Assembly (NCBI GenBank): GCA_050875145.1
Contig: JBNMLH010000011.1
Coordinates: 48,567-112,566, forward strand
Direction: 5' to 3'
Source of the DNA: CAG-411 sp050875145
GTDB lineage: Bacteria > Bacillota > Clostridia > Lachnospirales > Lachnospiraceae
Length of the DNA: 64,000 bases
The notes under the pieces are model-generated. The model was given only the letters and a program-made list of their open reading frames with translations, did no database searches and had not been told where the DNA came from. The translations under genes and the position numbers were made by a program. Positions 36,752-45,714 of the stretch are shown here, piece after piece. The number at the start of each line of letters is the position of its first letter. Position 1 is the first letter of the stretch.

Positions 36752-36837
36752 GATACCTGTTGAAAAGCAGATGCGAATCCTAAATTGTAGATTACATAGC
36801 AATTTAATAGTAGGAATAGCAGGCTGAAACAGTTATC
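36752..36837 (+). promoter_or_regulatory. Structured 5' leader of unknown class
   Basis: GATACCTGTT (36752-36761) pairs with AACAGTTATC (36828-36837) with one mismatch. Inside, CCTAAATTG and CAATTTA...AGG form a second hairpin around TAGATTACATAG. The asymmetric loops between (AAAAGCAGATGCGAA and AATAGCAGGCTG) look like those of a folded regulatory RNA. I could not match it to a riboswitch class from memory. Confidence 0.4.
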
Positions 36838-36934
36838 TTTATTTGATTTTAGGAATAATTTTGTTCATATTGATGAAAACAGACAAATGTCAATTTATAC
36901 AACAAAATTTGACCAAATTAGGGAGGTTAAAATT

Positions 36935-38377
36935 TTGGCAAAACGAAGGAACAAAAAGGTGACCAGATTTCGCAGAGTTCCACGACTAAATATAGGAGGA
37001 ATTGCATTTCTATTTATTCTTGTCTATATTGTGGTAACATGCGTTATATATTGGAAAAAGCCAAAAATTTCTGTATATGAGGTAACAGAAAAGGAAATTT
37101 CAAACGAGTATAATTGTACTGGTTTGATTTTACGTGAAGAAAAAATTGTGAATACACCAAAAGAGGGATATTTGAATTACTATTATATGGATGGAACAAA
37201 AGTGGCAAAAAATAAAGTAGTCTACACAATCGATTCCTCAGGAGAAATATATAACTTATTAAAAAATGCCAATGAGACAGTATCTTTAAGCAAATCGGAA
37301 AGAAATTTGCTATGGGATACTATCAGTGATTTTAGAAAAACATATGACAGTAGCAGATATAATTCTGTTTCTGATTTTGTATATGGGGTAAATAATACAG
37401 TATTAGAGTTATCTTCTTCTGGTATGTCTGAAAATGTAGAAAAAATATTAAAGGAAAATAAATTAACAGATTCCTATGAAACTGTTTCGACTGCACAAAG
37501 TGGTGTTATCTGTTACACGATGGATGGTTATGAAGATAAAACAGCCGATGATGTTACTGGAAAAGATTTTGATCTTTCTAAATATGAAAAGACCCAAATT
37601 CGCTCGTCCGAACAGGTGAAAAAAAATGCACCTGCTTACAAAATAATAACAAGTGAAGATTGGAAAATTGTTCTTCATATTTCAAAGGAACTATACGATA
37701 AATTAGAAGAACGACAAAATGATAATTTAAAAAAGGATATAGAAACATCTTATGTTAAGATTAAGACAACAAGGGACAATCTTGCAGCAACAGTTCCTTA
37801 TAAGCTATATACAAAAGAAAAAGATTACTTTGCTATCCTGTCTATGAGTGACTATATCGTACACTTTTTAAATGACCGTTTTTTGAGTGTTGATGTAGTT
37901 TATGACAATGTGCAGGGATTGAAAATACCGACTTCTTCCATTTTGGAAAAGGAATACTACCAAGTACCAAAAGAATATTTTACAGAAGGCGGAGATAGTA
38001 ATAAAAAAGGATTGATAAAAGAAGTCTATGATAAATCAGGTGACTTGTCTTATTCCTTTGTAGAAACCTCTGACTGTTATGAAGATTCAGATGGTATGGT
38101 ATATGTGAGCAAGGATTTATTTTCGCAGGGAGAATGGATTCGTAACCAAGATAATCAAGAGAGGTATCAGATTAGTGCAATACAAAAGTTAAAGGGTGTA
38201 TACAATGTCAACTATGGCTATTGTGTATTCAAACCAGTTGATATTCTTTATAAGAACGAAGAATACAGCATTGTAAAACCTGATACGGAAAATGGATTGT
38301 CAAATTATGATCATATTATTGTAGATGCTTCTACGGTTACGGAAGATGATTTAATCAATAATTACAAAAGCGAATAA
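36935..38377 (+). CDS. HlyD-like membrane-anchored protein upstream of ylmE
   Basis: A 480-residue protein with a basic N-terminus (AKRRNKKVTRFRRVPR) and one helix (about 20-40), then a large extracytoplasmic part. YNCTGLILREEKIVNTPKEG followed by GTKVAKNKVVYTID resembles the biotinyl-lipoyl-like part of HlyD family adaptors, but no transporter is nearby. The start is likely TTG 36935, with AGGGAGG 7-8 bases upstream; ATG 36887 would add 16 residues and lacks a site. It heads the ylmE-sepF-yggT-ylmH-divIVA run, so a link with division is possible. The exact function is unknown. Confidence 0.7.
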   Translation: MAKRRNKKVTRFRRVPRLNIGGIAFLFILVYIVVTCVIYWKKPKISVYEVTEKEISNEYNCTGLILREEKIVNTPKEGYLNYYYMDGTKVAKNKVVYTIDSSGEIYNLLKNANETVSLSKSERNLLWDTISDFRKTYDSSRYNSVSDFVYGVNNTVLELSSSGMSENVEKILKENKLTDSYETVSTAQSGVICYTMDGYEDKTADDVTGKDFDLSKYEKTQIRSSEQVKKNAPAYKIITSEDWKIVLHISKELYDKLEERQNDNLKKDIETSYVKIKTTRDNLAATVPYKLYTKEKDYFAILSMSDYIVHFLNDRFLSVDVVYDNVQGLKIPTSSILEKEYYQVPKEYFTEGGDSNKKGLIKEVYDKSGDLSYSFVETSDCYEDSDGMVYVSKDLFSQGEWIRNQDNQERYQISAIQKLKGVYNVNYGYCVFKPVDILYKNEEYSIVKPDTENGLSNYDHIIVDASTVTEDDLINNYKSE

Positions 38378-38410
38378 ATAAGTGACAAAAACGTATTGTG
38401 AGGGATAATT

Positions 38411-39109
38411 ATGATAAAAGAAAATTTAAAACAAGTAGAAGAAAATATTAACGCTGCATGCCAACGGGCTGGCCGCAATCCAAAGGAAGTTACTTTAATA
38501 GCTGTAAGTAAAACAAAGCCTGTCTCCATGATTGAAGAAGCAATTGATTATGGAATCAAAGATTTTGGTGAAAATAAAGTGCAGGAAATGTGTGATAAGA
38601 TAGAAAAAATTTCTAACAAATTAAATTGGCATTTGATTGGACATTTACAAAGAAATAAGGTAAAATATATAGTAGACAAAGCCTGTTTAATTCATTCGGT
38701 AGATTCTTTACGTCTGGCACAGCAAATTGATAGTGAAGCGAAGAAAAAGAATGTTGTCTGTAACATTTTAATCGAGGTAAATATTGCTGGTGAGGAAAGT
38801 AAATTTGGTGTATCGAAAGATCAGGTAAAAGAACTTTTAGAGGAAATTAAGGAATTAACGAATGTTCATGTTAAGGGGTTGATGACAATTGCACCCTATG
38901 TTGAGGATGCAGAAGAAAACAGGGGATATTTTAGGGCAATGAATAAACTTTTTATTGACATGCGCCAGGAAAATGCCGATAATGATAATATAGATATGGA
39001 AATATTATCAATGGGTATGACTGGAGATTACCAAGTAGCAATTGAAGAAGGTGCAACTATGGTAAGAGTGGGGACTGGAATTTTTGGGGCTAGGAATTAT
39101 AGTATATAG
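38411..39109 (+). CDS. ylmE: YggS family PLP homeostasis protein (YlmE)
   Basis: A 232-residue PLP-binding protein that buffers cellular PLP and has no known catalytic reaction. The PLP lysine is in LIAVSKTKPVSMIEEA. HLIGHLQRNKVKYIV, SVDSLRLAQQID, VKGLMTIAP and the ending LSMGMTGDYQVAIEEGATMV are family-typical. It begins the conserved ylm cell-division cluster. Confidence 0.95.
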   Translation: MIKENLKQVEENINAACQRAGRNPKEVTLIAVSKTKPVSMIEEAIDYGIKDFGENKVQEMCDKIEKISNKLNWHLIGHLQRNKVKYIVDKACLIHSVDSLRLAQQIDSEAKKKNVVCNILIEVNIAGEESKFGVSKDQVKELLEEIKELTNVHVKGLMTIAPYVEDAEENRGYFRAMNKLFIDMRQENADNDNIDMEILSMGMTGDYQVAIEEGATMVRVGTGIFGARNYSI

Positions 39110-39135
39110 AATAAAAAGATAGGAGATTGATGACA

Positions 39136-39696
39136 ATGGCAGGATTATTAAATAATATTTTAGATTATATTCGTGTAAACGATGAGGATGATTACGATGA
39201 TTATGATGAAATGGATTCTGTAAAAGAGGAACCTGTTGTCAGATCATCACGCCGTTCAGAAGCTACAGAGCCAAAAGCAAATAGAAGAAATCGTTTTCAG
39301 GAAGCAGAAGAGGAAGAACAAGAAAATACAATGCGACGTGAACGTGCAGCGCGTACAGAACGTAGTTCATCGAAAGTTGTACCTATGCGTACATTGACAA
39401 AGGGATTAGAAGTCTGTGTAGTTAGACCATCTTCCTTTGCTGACTCACAGCAAATTTGTAATGAATTATTAGGCGGTCGTGCTTGTGTATTAAATTTAGA
39501 AGGTTTTGATGAAGACAATGCACAACGCATTATCGATTTTGTTTCCGGATGCCTGTTTTCTATTGATGGAAAGATACACCGCATTTCACGTTACATTTTT
39601 ATTCTTGCACCAAATAGTGTAGATATTTCAGGAGATTATCTGGAATTATTACCTAGTGAAAAGAATAGTTCTGTAACACTTAACAAGGAATTATAA
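39136..39696 (+). CDS. sepF: Cell division protein SepF
   Basis: FtsZ-bundling membrane anchor of the divisome. The start AGLLNNILDYIRVNDEDDYD is the amphipathic membrane helix and acidic linker. A charged, variable linker follows (about 20-80). The SepF core (about 85-180) has EVCVVRPSSFADSQQICNEL, RACVLNLEGFDEDNAQRIID and IHRISRYIFILAP. The exact start is uncertain among TTG 39127, ATG 39130 and ATG 39136; I chose the one matching homologues. Confidence 0.92.
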   Translation: MAGLLNNILDYIRVNDEDDYDDYDEMDSVKEEPVVRSSRRSEATEPKANRRNRFQEAEEEEQENTMRRERAARTERSSSKVVPMRTLTKGLEVCVVRPSSFADSQQICNELLGGRACVLNLEGFDEDNAQRIIDFVSGCLFSIDGKIHRISRYIFILAPNSVDISGDYLELLPSEKNSSVTLNKEL

Positions 39697-39700
39697 TTGA

Positions 39701-39961
39701 ATGCTTTTTGCTATTTTAGTTAAAGGGGCTTACGCAATATTGATGTTTCTGGAATGGCTGATTTTACTTTACATTATCAGTATTTGGTTGTTGCCGGATT
39801 GCTGGCTTCGCAGAACATTTATAGAGTATGTAGGTCCCTTTTTTATTCCAATAAGAAAACTTTTAAAAAAGTCTGTTTTACAAAGTAAAATTGATTTTTC
39901 ATATATTATTGTGTTGTTAATTATATTTTATTTAAAAAATATGATTATAACCTTTCTATGA
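39701..39961 (+). CDS. YggT family membrane protein
   Basis: An 86-residue protein with two membrane helices (about 5-28 and 60-84) and the family segment IEYVGPFFIPIRKLLK between. YggT proteins usually lie between sepF and ylmH, as here, and have been linked to division or osmotic tolerance without a defined mechanism. Confidence 0.88.
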   Translation: MLFAILVKGAYAILMFLEWLILLYIISIWLLPDCWLRRTFIEYVGPFFIPIRKLLKKSVLQSKIDFSYIIVLLIIFYLKNMIITFL

Positions 39962-39977
39962 GAGGATTATCTAATTA

Positions 39978-40733
39978 ATGCAGGAAGAAAAAGAAATACA
40001 ATTATGCAAAAAAAGACTTATAGAGCTGGCAAATACAAGTTATTATAAAGGCTATTCCGTTTATACGGACTTTTTAAATTTAAAAGAGCAGACGATTTTT
40101 AATCAGATTCAGTCTGAATTACCCAATATAAACTATAAAAGTTGGGGTGGTATAGATTTAGCAGAGCGGAAAATGATTTGTTTTTCAAATGACCTTCCGA
40201 CTGTTGAACAGTTTCCGATAAATATACTTAAAATACGACCGCAAAATTTGAAATATGCGGAGCAGCTTACTCATCGAGATTTTCTTGGTGCTATTTTAAA
40301 TCTTGGTGTAGATAGATGCAAAATAGGTGATATTCTATTGAATGAAAAAATTGCCTATGTAATTATAGAAGAGAATATGGCAGATTTTTTTGTTAATTCA
40401 CTTGAAAAAGTAAAACATACAAAAGTCTGCTGTGAAATTATAAAAGAAGAGTTTCAATTTGAACAAAAATTCAAAGAAGTAGTTGGGACTGTTAATTCTA
40501 TACGTTTAGATGCAGTATTAGCTATTGCATTTCATTCTTCACGTACACAACTGTTAAAGCTAATTTCAGGTGGCAAAATATATATAAATGGATGCTTGGT
40601 CGAAAACAACAGCTATCATCTGAAAGATGGCGATTTAGTTTCTGTCCGAGGCTTTGGAAAATTTATGTATGTAACAAATTTAGATAAAACTAAAAAGGGA
40701 AAAATAAAAATTCTACTCAAAATATATACATAG
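39978..40733 (+). CDS. YlmH family RNA-binding protein
   Basis: A 251-residue protein with an N-terminal YlmH domain (PEQLTHRDFLGAILNLGVDR-like block, read here as AEQLTHRDFLGAILNLGVDR) and a C-terminal S4 domain (about 175-240, with RLDAVLAIAFHSSRTQLLKL and GDLVSVRGFGKF). In Bacillus, YlmH has been linked to ribosome rescue, and it is a constant member of the divIVA cluster. Confidence 0.92.
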   Translation: MQEEKEIQLCKKRLIELANTSYYKGYSVYTDFLNLKEQTIFNQIQSELPNINYKSWGGIDLAERKMICFSNDLPTVEQFPINILKIRPQNLKYAEQLTHRDFLGAILNLGVDRCKIGDILLNEKIAYVIIEENMADFFVNSLEKVKHTKVCCEIIKEEFQFEQKFKEVVGTVNSIRLDAVLAIAFHSSRTQLLKLISGGKIYINGCLVENNSYHLKDGDLVSVRGFGKFMYVTNLDKTKKGKIKILLKIYT

Positions 40734-40745
40734 GGGGAAATTATA

Positions 40746-42428
40746 ATGTTAAACGCAGACGAAATTTCGGTTGACAAAATAAAATCGGGATTTGGCGGAT
40801 ATAAAAAGAAAGAAACAAAAGAATATTTAGAAACTATACGAAGTAATTATGATGCCTTATGGAAAGAAAACTTAGAATTAAAAGATAAACTTTCAGTTCT
40901 AAGCGAAGGGGTACAATATTACAAAAATATGGAAAAGTCTTTACAAAAAGCATTAGTTTTAGCAGAACGTACCACCTCCGAAACAGTACATGCGGCGGAA
41001 GTAAAAGCAGTTGCGATGGAAAAGGAAGCTATGGCAAAAGCAGAGAATTTAAAAAAGGAAGCTGAAATACAGGCAACTGCAAGAGAAAAGGAAGCCGCTT
41101 TAAAAGCGGATAGTTTAATTCGTGATGCAAAGAGACAGGCAGATATGGCTATTGCTGAAGGAAATGAAGAACTTAGAAAAGTACATTCACAAATTATGAC
41201 ATTGATACAGCAGTATGAACAATACAAAACGCAATATAAGCAGCTTGCAATGGCTCAGATGAATGTTTTGGAAAGTGAGGCATATAACTTAGAAGCACCT
41301 ATATTAAAAACAATTCAAAGTTTGACAGAAGATGCATCTACAACAACAGAAGATACAAAAGAAGATATTCCTAATTCAGTCGTACATCCAGTCGAAACTG
41401 TATCTGAACCATCAGAAGAAAGTGAACCAGAAAAGAAAGTCTATGTAGATGGTCGAGGTCAAGTTGTTGAAGTACATGAATTTCGTGAAGTAACACCAAT
41501 GGGCAATGAGAATGATGATCCTATAAATTCTTTTGAAGCAGAAGAAACTGATGCAAACGCAGAAGATGATAATTGGTCTAAGAATGATTTTCCATATGGT
41601 GCTATGTCTTTTGATCAACTAGATCAAGATGGCGAAGATTTGCCACGGAATTCTGAAAAGACAGAAGATATGAAAGAAACACCTGTAGCAGATTTACAAA
41701 ATGTAAATTCAGGAAAACAGGATATTTTTAATACTGAAATTTCAGAAGAAAAAAATCCAGATGTATACTTTAAAGCGTTTGAATCTTCATCAGCTGTGAA
41801 TAATCAAACAGCCGATGAAGAAAAAGAAGATAGCGCAGATATGCAGGCTGCAATAAAACGAATTGAACGTTTACAAATGGAGCGTCTACAAAGAGAAGAA
41901 GAGCTACAGGCGGAAAGAATGCGAAATCGACAATCGAAAGCCGAATACAATGAATTTAGTCATACTACTTCTGGAGAAATAGAGCAAAACAATACAGAGG
42001 ATAATACGTTATCAGAAGAAGCTACAGAAACACCTGTAGCAGATTCAAACTTTTATTCAGATTATGACAAAATAGATAAACCAGATTTGACATTGTCTGA
42101 TATAAAACGTATGGATGATGTAGAAAACAGCCAGGTACCTTTACCAAGTGCCTCTGAGGAAGAAAAATATTTTACCAGAAGAAAGAATGATAAGAATGAA
42201 ATAGCTCATGATGCATCTGTTGCAGATAACAGCACAAATTTCCCTCATGATATCAATACAGATTATTTTAATCAATTTGCGCCAGATCAATTATCTGCAT
42301 TGCACTCATATGCGAAAGAAAATGAGACAAATTCTATTGATTATGAATTGGATCATAACAGTACACAAAACAATGCGGAACATTCCAGCAAATTTAAGAG
42401 TTTTAAAGATTTTGAATCTGAATTGTAG
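40746..42428 (+). CDS. divIVA: DivIVA family protein with long acidic tail
   Basis: Curvature-sensing coiled-coil protein that marks poles and septa. The N-terminal DivIVA domain reads NADEISVDKIKSGFGGYKKK and KEYLETIRSNYDALWKEN. A long coiled coil (about 30-180) is rich in AEVKAVAMEKEAMAKAENL-type heptads. The remaining 380 residues are acidic, low complexity and Asn/Ser/Glu-rich, with short TPVAD repeats. The 560-residue length is over three times that of B. subtilis DivIVA. A terminator follows. Confidence 0.9.
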   Translation: MLNADEISVDKIKSGFGGYKKKETKEYLETIRSNYDALWKENLELKDKLSVLSEGVQYYKNMEKSLQKALVLAERTTSETVHAAEVKAVAMEKEAMAKAENLKKEAEIQATAREKEAALKADSLIRDAKRQADMAIAEGNEELRKVHSQIMTLIQQYEQYKTQYKQLAMAQMNVLESEAYNLEAPILKTIQSLTEDASTTTEDTKEDIPNSVVHPVETVSEPSEESEPEKKVYVDGRGQVVEVHEFREVTPMGNENDDPINSFEAEETDANAEDDNWSKNDFPYGAMSFDQLDQDGEDLPRNSEKTEDMKETPVADLQNVNSGKQDIFNTEISEEKNPDVYFKAFESSSAVNNQTADEEKEDSADMQAAIKRIERLQMERLQREEELQAERMRNRQSKAEYNEFSHTTSGEIEQNNTEDNTLSEEATETPVADSNFYSDYDKIDKPDLTLSDIKRMDDVENSQVPLPSASEEEKYFTRRKNDKNEIAHDASVADNSTNFPHDINTDYFNQFAPDQLSALHSYAKENETNSIDYELDHNSTQNNAEHSSKFKSFKDFESEL

Positions 42429-42440
42429 AATGAACATTTT

Positions 42441-42485
42441 ACCTCTATATCAATCTTTTTGTTTGATGATATAGAGGTTTTTTCT
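42441..42485 (+). terminator. Intrinsic terminator after divIVA
   Basis: ACCTCTATATCA and TGATATAGAGGT form a perfect 12-bp stem, followed by a run of T with one C. Confidence 0.92.
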
Positions 42486-42542
42486 TTGTTACTTGAAAGT
42501 GCATGAACCTAACCGTCTAAAGCTGTGGATAGGTTCTTTTGC

Positions 42543-42571
42543 TTGATAAATGACACAGATATTTATATAAT
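42543..42571 (+). promoter_or_regulatory. Sigma-A promoter of aroB
   Basis: TTGATA (42543-42548), 17 bases, TATAAT (42566-42571). It drives the aroB-lspA-rluD run after an 85-base leader. Confidence 0.75.
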
Positions 42572-42662
42572 GATGTTGGGGTTGTAAAAGATACCATGGG
42601 TAATTTTTATCCCCCTTAGATTAGCATAATAATAATTAACATAAAAAGAAGGAGAGGTTCGT

Positions 42663-43757
42663 ATGAGCAAAACATTAACCGTAAAAGAAAATGGAACACC
42701 TATTTACAATATTTATATTGAAAAGGATTATAAAGCATTTGACAGTGTATTAAGAGAATTAAAGACATCTGGACATCGTATTTGTATTGTTTCTGACACA
42801 TCCATCAGCAAATATTATATGGAAGATGTGGTAGAAATTGCAAAAGACTATTCCATTATGGTAGAAACTTTTACATTAAAGCCAGGTGAAGAATATAAAA
42901 ATCTTGATTCTATAAATCGATTGTATGAGTATTTAATACAGTCTAAATTTGACAGAAATGATTTTCTAATTGCTTTAGGTGGAGGCGTTGTAGGTGATTT
43001 GACTGGTTATGTAGCCGCAACCTATTTACGTGGTATTTCATTCATTCAGATGCCAACTACATTATTGTCAATGGTAGATAGTAGTATTGGAGGCAAAACA
43101 GGTGTAGATTTTGCTGCATACAAAAATATGGTAGGCGCTTTTAAGCAGCCAAAAGCTGTATACATTAATACTGCAACGTTAAAAACATTAACTCCTCGTA
43201 TTTTTTATAGTGGTTTTGGTGAAATTACAAAATATGGCTATATCCAGGATAAAGAATTTGATCAGTGGCTTTGCGAACATGTAGATGCGCTTTTAAATAA
43301 GGAAAGCGATGAATTAGAGTATATGATTTATAGAAGTTGCGACAATAAGCGCGTAGTAGTGGAAGAGGACCCTAAAGAAAAAGGGATTCGTGCTACTTTA
43401 AACTTTGGACATACCTTGGGACATGCAATAGAAAAAATGATGGATTTTCAGTTGCTTCATGGGGAATGCGTTTCAATTGGTATGGTAGCTGCCGCATATA
43501 TGTCATATAAAAGAGGTATGCTTTCTGAGCAGGAATTAAACAGAATACGCGAAACACTTATAAAGTTCCAGCTTCCTGTTAGTGTAAAGAAATTAGATGA
43601 AGAAGCATTGATTAGCATTACACAAAATGACAAAAAGATGGAGGCAGGAAAAATTAAATTTATTCTGTTAGATGGTATCGGACATGCTGTTATAGACTCC
43701 AGCGTAACAAAAGAAGAAATGCTGGAAGGATTCCGTTATGTAGTAGAAGAAAACTAG
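42663..43757 (+). CDS. aroB: 3-dehydroquinate synthase
   Basis: Second step of the shikimate pathway: converts DAHP to 3-dehydroquinate using NAD and a divalent metal. The NAD site is ALGGGVVGDLTGYVAATYLR, followed by PTTLLSMVDSSIGGKTGVDF. Metal ligands lie in SGFGEITKYG, NFGHTLGHAIEK and LLHGECVSIGM. The 364-residue length is normal. It does not sit with other aro genes here. Confidence 0.96.
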   Translation: MSKTLTVKENGTPIYNIYIEKDYKAFDSVLRELKTSGHRICIVSDTSISKYYMEDVVEIAKDYSIMVETFTLKPGEEYKNLDSINRLYEYLIQSKFDRNDFLIALGGGVVGDLTGYVAATYLRGISFIQMPTTLLSMVDSSIGGKTGVDFAAYKNMVGAFKQPKAVYINTATLKTLTPRIFYSGFGEITKYGYIQDKEFDQWLCEHVDALLNKESDELEYMIYRSCDNKRVVVEEDPKEKGIRATLNFGHTLGHAIEKMMDFQLLHGECVSIGMVAAAYMSYKRGMLSEQELNRIRETLIKFQLPVSVKKLDEEALISITQNDKKMEAGKIKFILLDGIGHAVIDSSVTKEEMLEGFRYVVEEN

Positions 43758-43775
43758 AGCAGATTGGAGATTAAA

Positions 43776-44258
43776 ATGAAAAAATGGATTGGAATTATTA
43801 CAATGGTGCTTCTTGTATGCTTAGATCAATGCACCAAGTATATTGCCAAAGCAGTACTGGAAGGAAAAGATGCGGTGGAATTAATAAAGGGCGTTCTGGA
43901 ATTTCACTATTTAGAAGGTGGGAATACTGGTGCCGCATTTGGAATATTCAGTGGTAAAACGATTTTTTTAGGCATTGTATCTCTGGTTGTTTCGGTTGTA
44001 TTATTATATGTCTATTTTAAAATCGTAAAGAAACCAGAATACAAGTGGATTTCCTGGTGTATTATTTTCATGTGTGCAGGTGCCTTAGGAAATTGCATTG
44101 ACCGTCTAGTAAATCACTATGTTATTGACTTCATATACTTTAAGCTGATTGATTTTCCAATTTTTAATGTGGCCGACTGTTATGTGACGATTTCTGCAAT
44201 TGCATTGTTTTTATTAATTGCATTTACAAAAGAAACAGGAGGAAGTTCAAATGGGTGA
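43776..44258 (+). CDS. lspA: Lipoprotein signal peptidase
   Basis: Aspartyl membrane protease that removes lipoprotein signal peptides. A 160-residue, four-helix protein with DQCTKYIAK, the GNTGAAFGIF block, and the catalytic region GNCIDRLVNHYVIDFIYF followed by FNVADCYVTI; the two catalytic Asp are in DRL and VAD-type contexts. ATG 43776 has GGAG 6 bases upstream; TTG 43764 lies in the ribosome-binding region. It overlaps the next gene by 8 bases. Confidence 0.94.
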   Translation: MKKWIGIITMVLLVCLDQCTKYIAKAVLEGKDAVELIKGVLEFHYLEGGNTGAAFGIFSGKTIFLGIVSLVVSVVLLYVYFKIVKKPEYKWISWCIIFMCAGALGNCIDRLVNHYVIDFIYFKLIDFPIFNVADCYVTISAIALFLLIAFTKETGGSSNG

Positions 44259-45162
44259 GATAATTAATTTATCGGCAACAGGAATGGACGGACAGAGAAT
44301 CGATAAGGCTTTAGCTATACTACAACCTGATATGAGTCGCTCCTATATACAAAAAATGATAAAAGACGGAAAAGTTTTTGTAAATCAAAAAGTAATAAAA
44401 GCAAATTATAAGTTAGAAGCTACAGATGAAATTACAATTCATGTTCCAGAACCTGTGAAATTAGATATTCAACCCGAAAAAATGAATTTAGACATATTGT
44501 ATGAGGATGAGGATATTATTGTAATCAACAAAGCAAAAGGTGTTGTTGTTCACCCAGCTGCAGGTCATTACAGTGGTACGATAGTAAACGGATTATTATA
44601 TCATTGCGATGGACAGTTATCAGGAATTAATGGTATTATGCGTCCTGGTATTGTTCATCGAATTGATATGAATACAACTGGGGCTATTGTTGCCTGTAAA
44701 AATGATATTGCCCATCGTTTCATTGCTGAGCAGCTAAAAGAACATAGTATTACTAGAAAATATGAAGCAATCGTATATAATCGATTTCAGCAGGAGCAGG
44801 GAACTGTGGATGCGCCTATTGGCAGACATCCTATTGACCGAAAAAAAATGGCAATTAATTACAAAAATGGGAAAAATGCAGTTACACATTATCGGGTACT
44901 ACAAAATTTAAAAGGGAATTATTCACATATTGAATGCGAACTGGAAACTGGTCGTACCCATCAAATACGCGTGCATATGACGAGTATTAATCATCCTTTA
45001 TTGGGTGATGATGTATATGGACCTGCAAAATCTCCAATACGTTTACAAGGGCAAACATTACATGCGCGTATATTGGGATTTATTCATCCAACAACAAAGC
45101 AATATATGGAATTTGAAGCTCCCTTACCAGAGTATTTTGAAAAACTACTACGAAGTTTATAA
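44251..45162 (+). CDS. RluD/RluA family rRNA pseudouridine synthase
   Basis: A 303-residue protein with an N-terminal S4 domain (about 15-75, MSRSYIQKMIKDGKVFVNQK) and the RluA-type catalytic domain. The active Asp is in GIVHRIDMNTTG, and ETGRTHQIRVHMTSINHPLL is the second family block. The closest functional label would be RluD (23S rRNA), but substrate choice cannot be read from sequence. The lspA-rluD order with overlap is common in Firmicutes. ATG 44251 has AGGAGG upstream. Confidence 0.92.
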   Translation: MGEIINLSATGMDGQRIDKALAILQPDMSRSYIQKMIKDGKVFVNQKVIKANYKLEATDEITIHVPEPVKLDIQPEKMNLDILYEDEDIIVINKAKGVVVHPAAGHYSGTIVNGLLYHCDGQLSGINGIMRPGIVHRIDMNTTGAIVACKNDIAHRFIAEQLKEHSITRKYEAIVYNRFQQEQGTVDAPIGRHPIDRKKMAINYKNGKNAVTHYRVLQNLKGNYSHIECELETGRTHQIRVHMTSINHPLLGDDVYGPAKSPIRLQGQTLHARILGFIHPTTKQYMEFEAPLPEYFEKLLRSL

Positions 45163-45320
45163 TATAATCGTTTCCTATATTTTCTGTTGGAAGATGGTTA
45201 CATGGTCATTTTTCAATCAAAAAACAATAAACGTAAATACCTTAGAAAAAGAGGTTTCTTATATTACAACAAGAAAAAACAATTACTCATTTAATAAAGA
45301 CTAAGGAGGATGGGACTTAC

Positions 45321-45686
45321 ATGCAAGAAATAAAGCTACATGATGGTGAATTAAATATTATGGAACTTTTATGGTCTAATCAAGCACTGGCAGCTAAGGA
45401 TATTGCTAAAATAATTAATGAGTACGTAGGCTGGCAAAAAAATACTACTTACACAGTTATAAAGCGATTAATTGAAAAAGGTGCAATCGTTCGTGAAGAC
45501 CCCGGGTTCATATGTCGCCCAGTTATCACCAAACGCATGATGCAGCAATCCGAAACGCAGGATTTATTGTGTAAGTTTTATGATGGTTCTATGGAAAATT
45601 TTATAGCTGAATACATCCGAGTTCAGGATTTATCCGCTTCAGAATTGGAATTATTAGAAAAGGTCGTAAAAGAACAGAAAATCTAG
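45321..45686 (+). CDS. BlaI/MecI/CopY family transcriptional repressor
   Basis: A 121-residue winged-helix repressor. The DNA-binding domain (about 5-80) has MELLWSNQALAAKDIAKIIN and KNTTYTVIKRLIEKGAIVR; the C-terminal dimer helices follow. Classical family members are paired with a BlaR-type sensor protease, but none is adjacent and no beta-lactamase is seen, so it is an orphan. Its operator is not visible in its own upstream region. Two TACA-N2-TGTA dyads near 57.1 kb are a possible target. AAGGAGG precedes ATG 45321. Confidence 0.85.
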   Translation: MQEIKLHDGELNIMELLWSNQALAAKDIAKIINEYVGWQKNTTYTVIKRLIEKGAIVREDPGFICRPVITKRMMQQSETQDLLCKFYDGSMENFIAEYIRVQDLSASELELLEKVVKEQKI

Positions 45687-45714
45687 ATATGTGAAAGGAT
45701 GATAGAATATCGAT

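Noticed and set aside
36639..36827. 62-codon plus-strand frame before the HlyD-like gene
   Set aside because: It runs through a promoter and leader, lacks a ribosome-binding site and resembles no protein family.
36752..36837. Known riboswitch class in the leader
   Set aside because: The conserved cores of TPP, FMN, SAM, lysine, glycine, purine, cyclic di-GMP and tetrahydrofolate elements as I recall them do not fit, so I left it unclassified.
42208..42474. 88-codon frame overlapping the end of divIVA
   Set aside because: A shifted-frame shadow of the divIVA tail that also runs into its terminator.
45005..45304. 99-codon frame overlapping the end of the RluD-family gene
   Set aside because: A shifted-frame shadow followed by non-coding leader; no ribosome-binding site and no motif.
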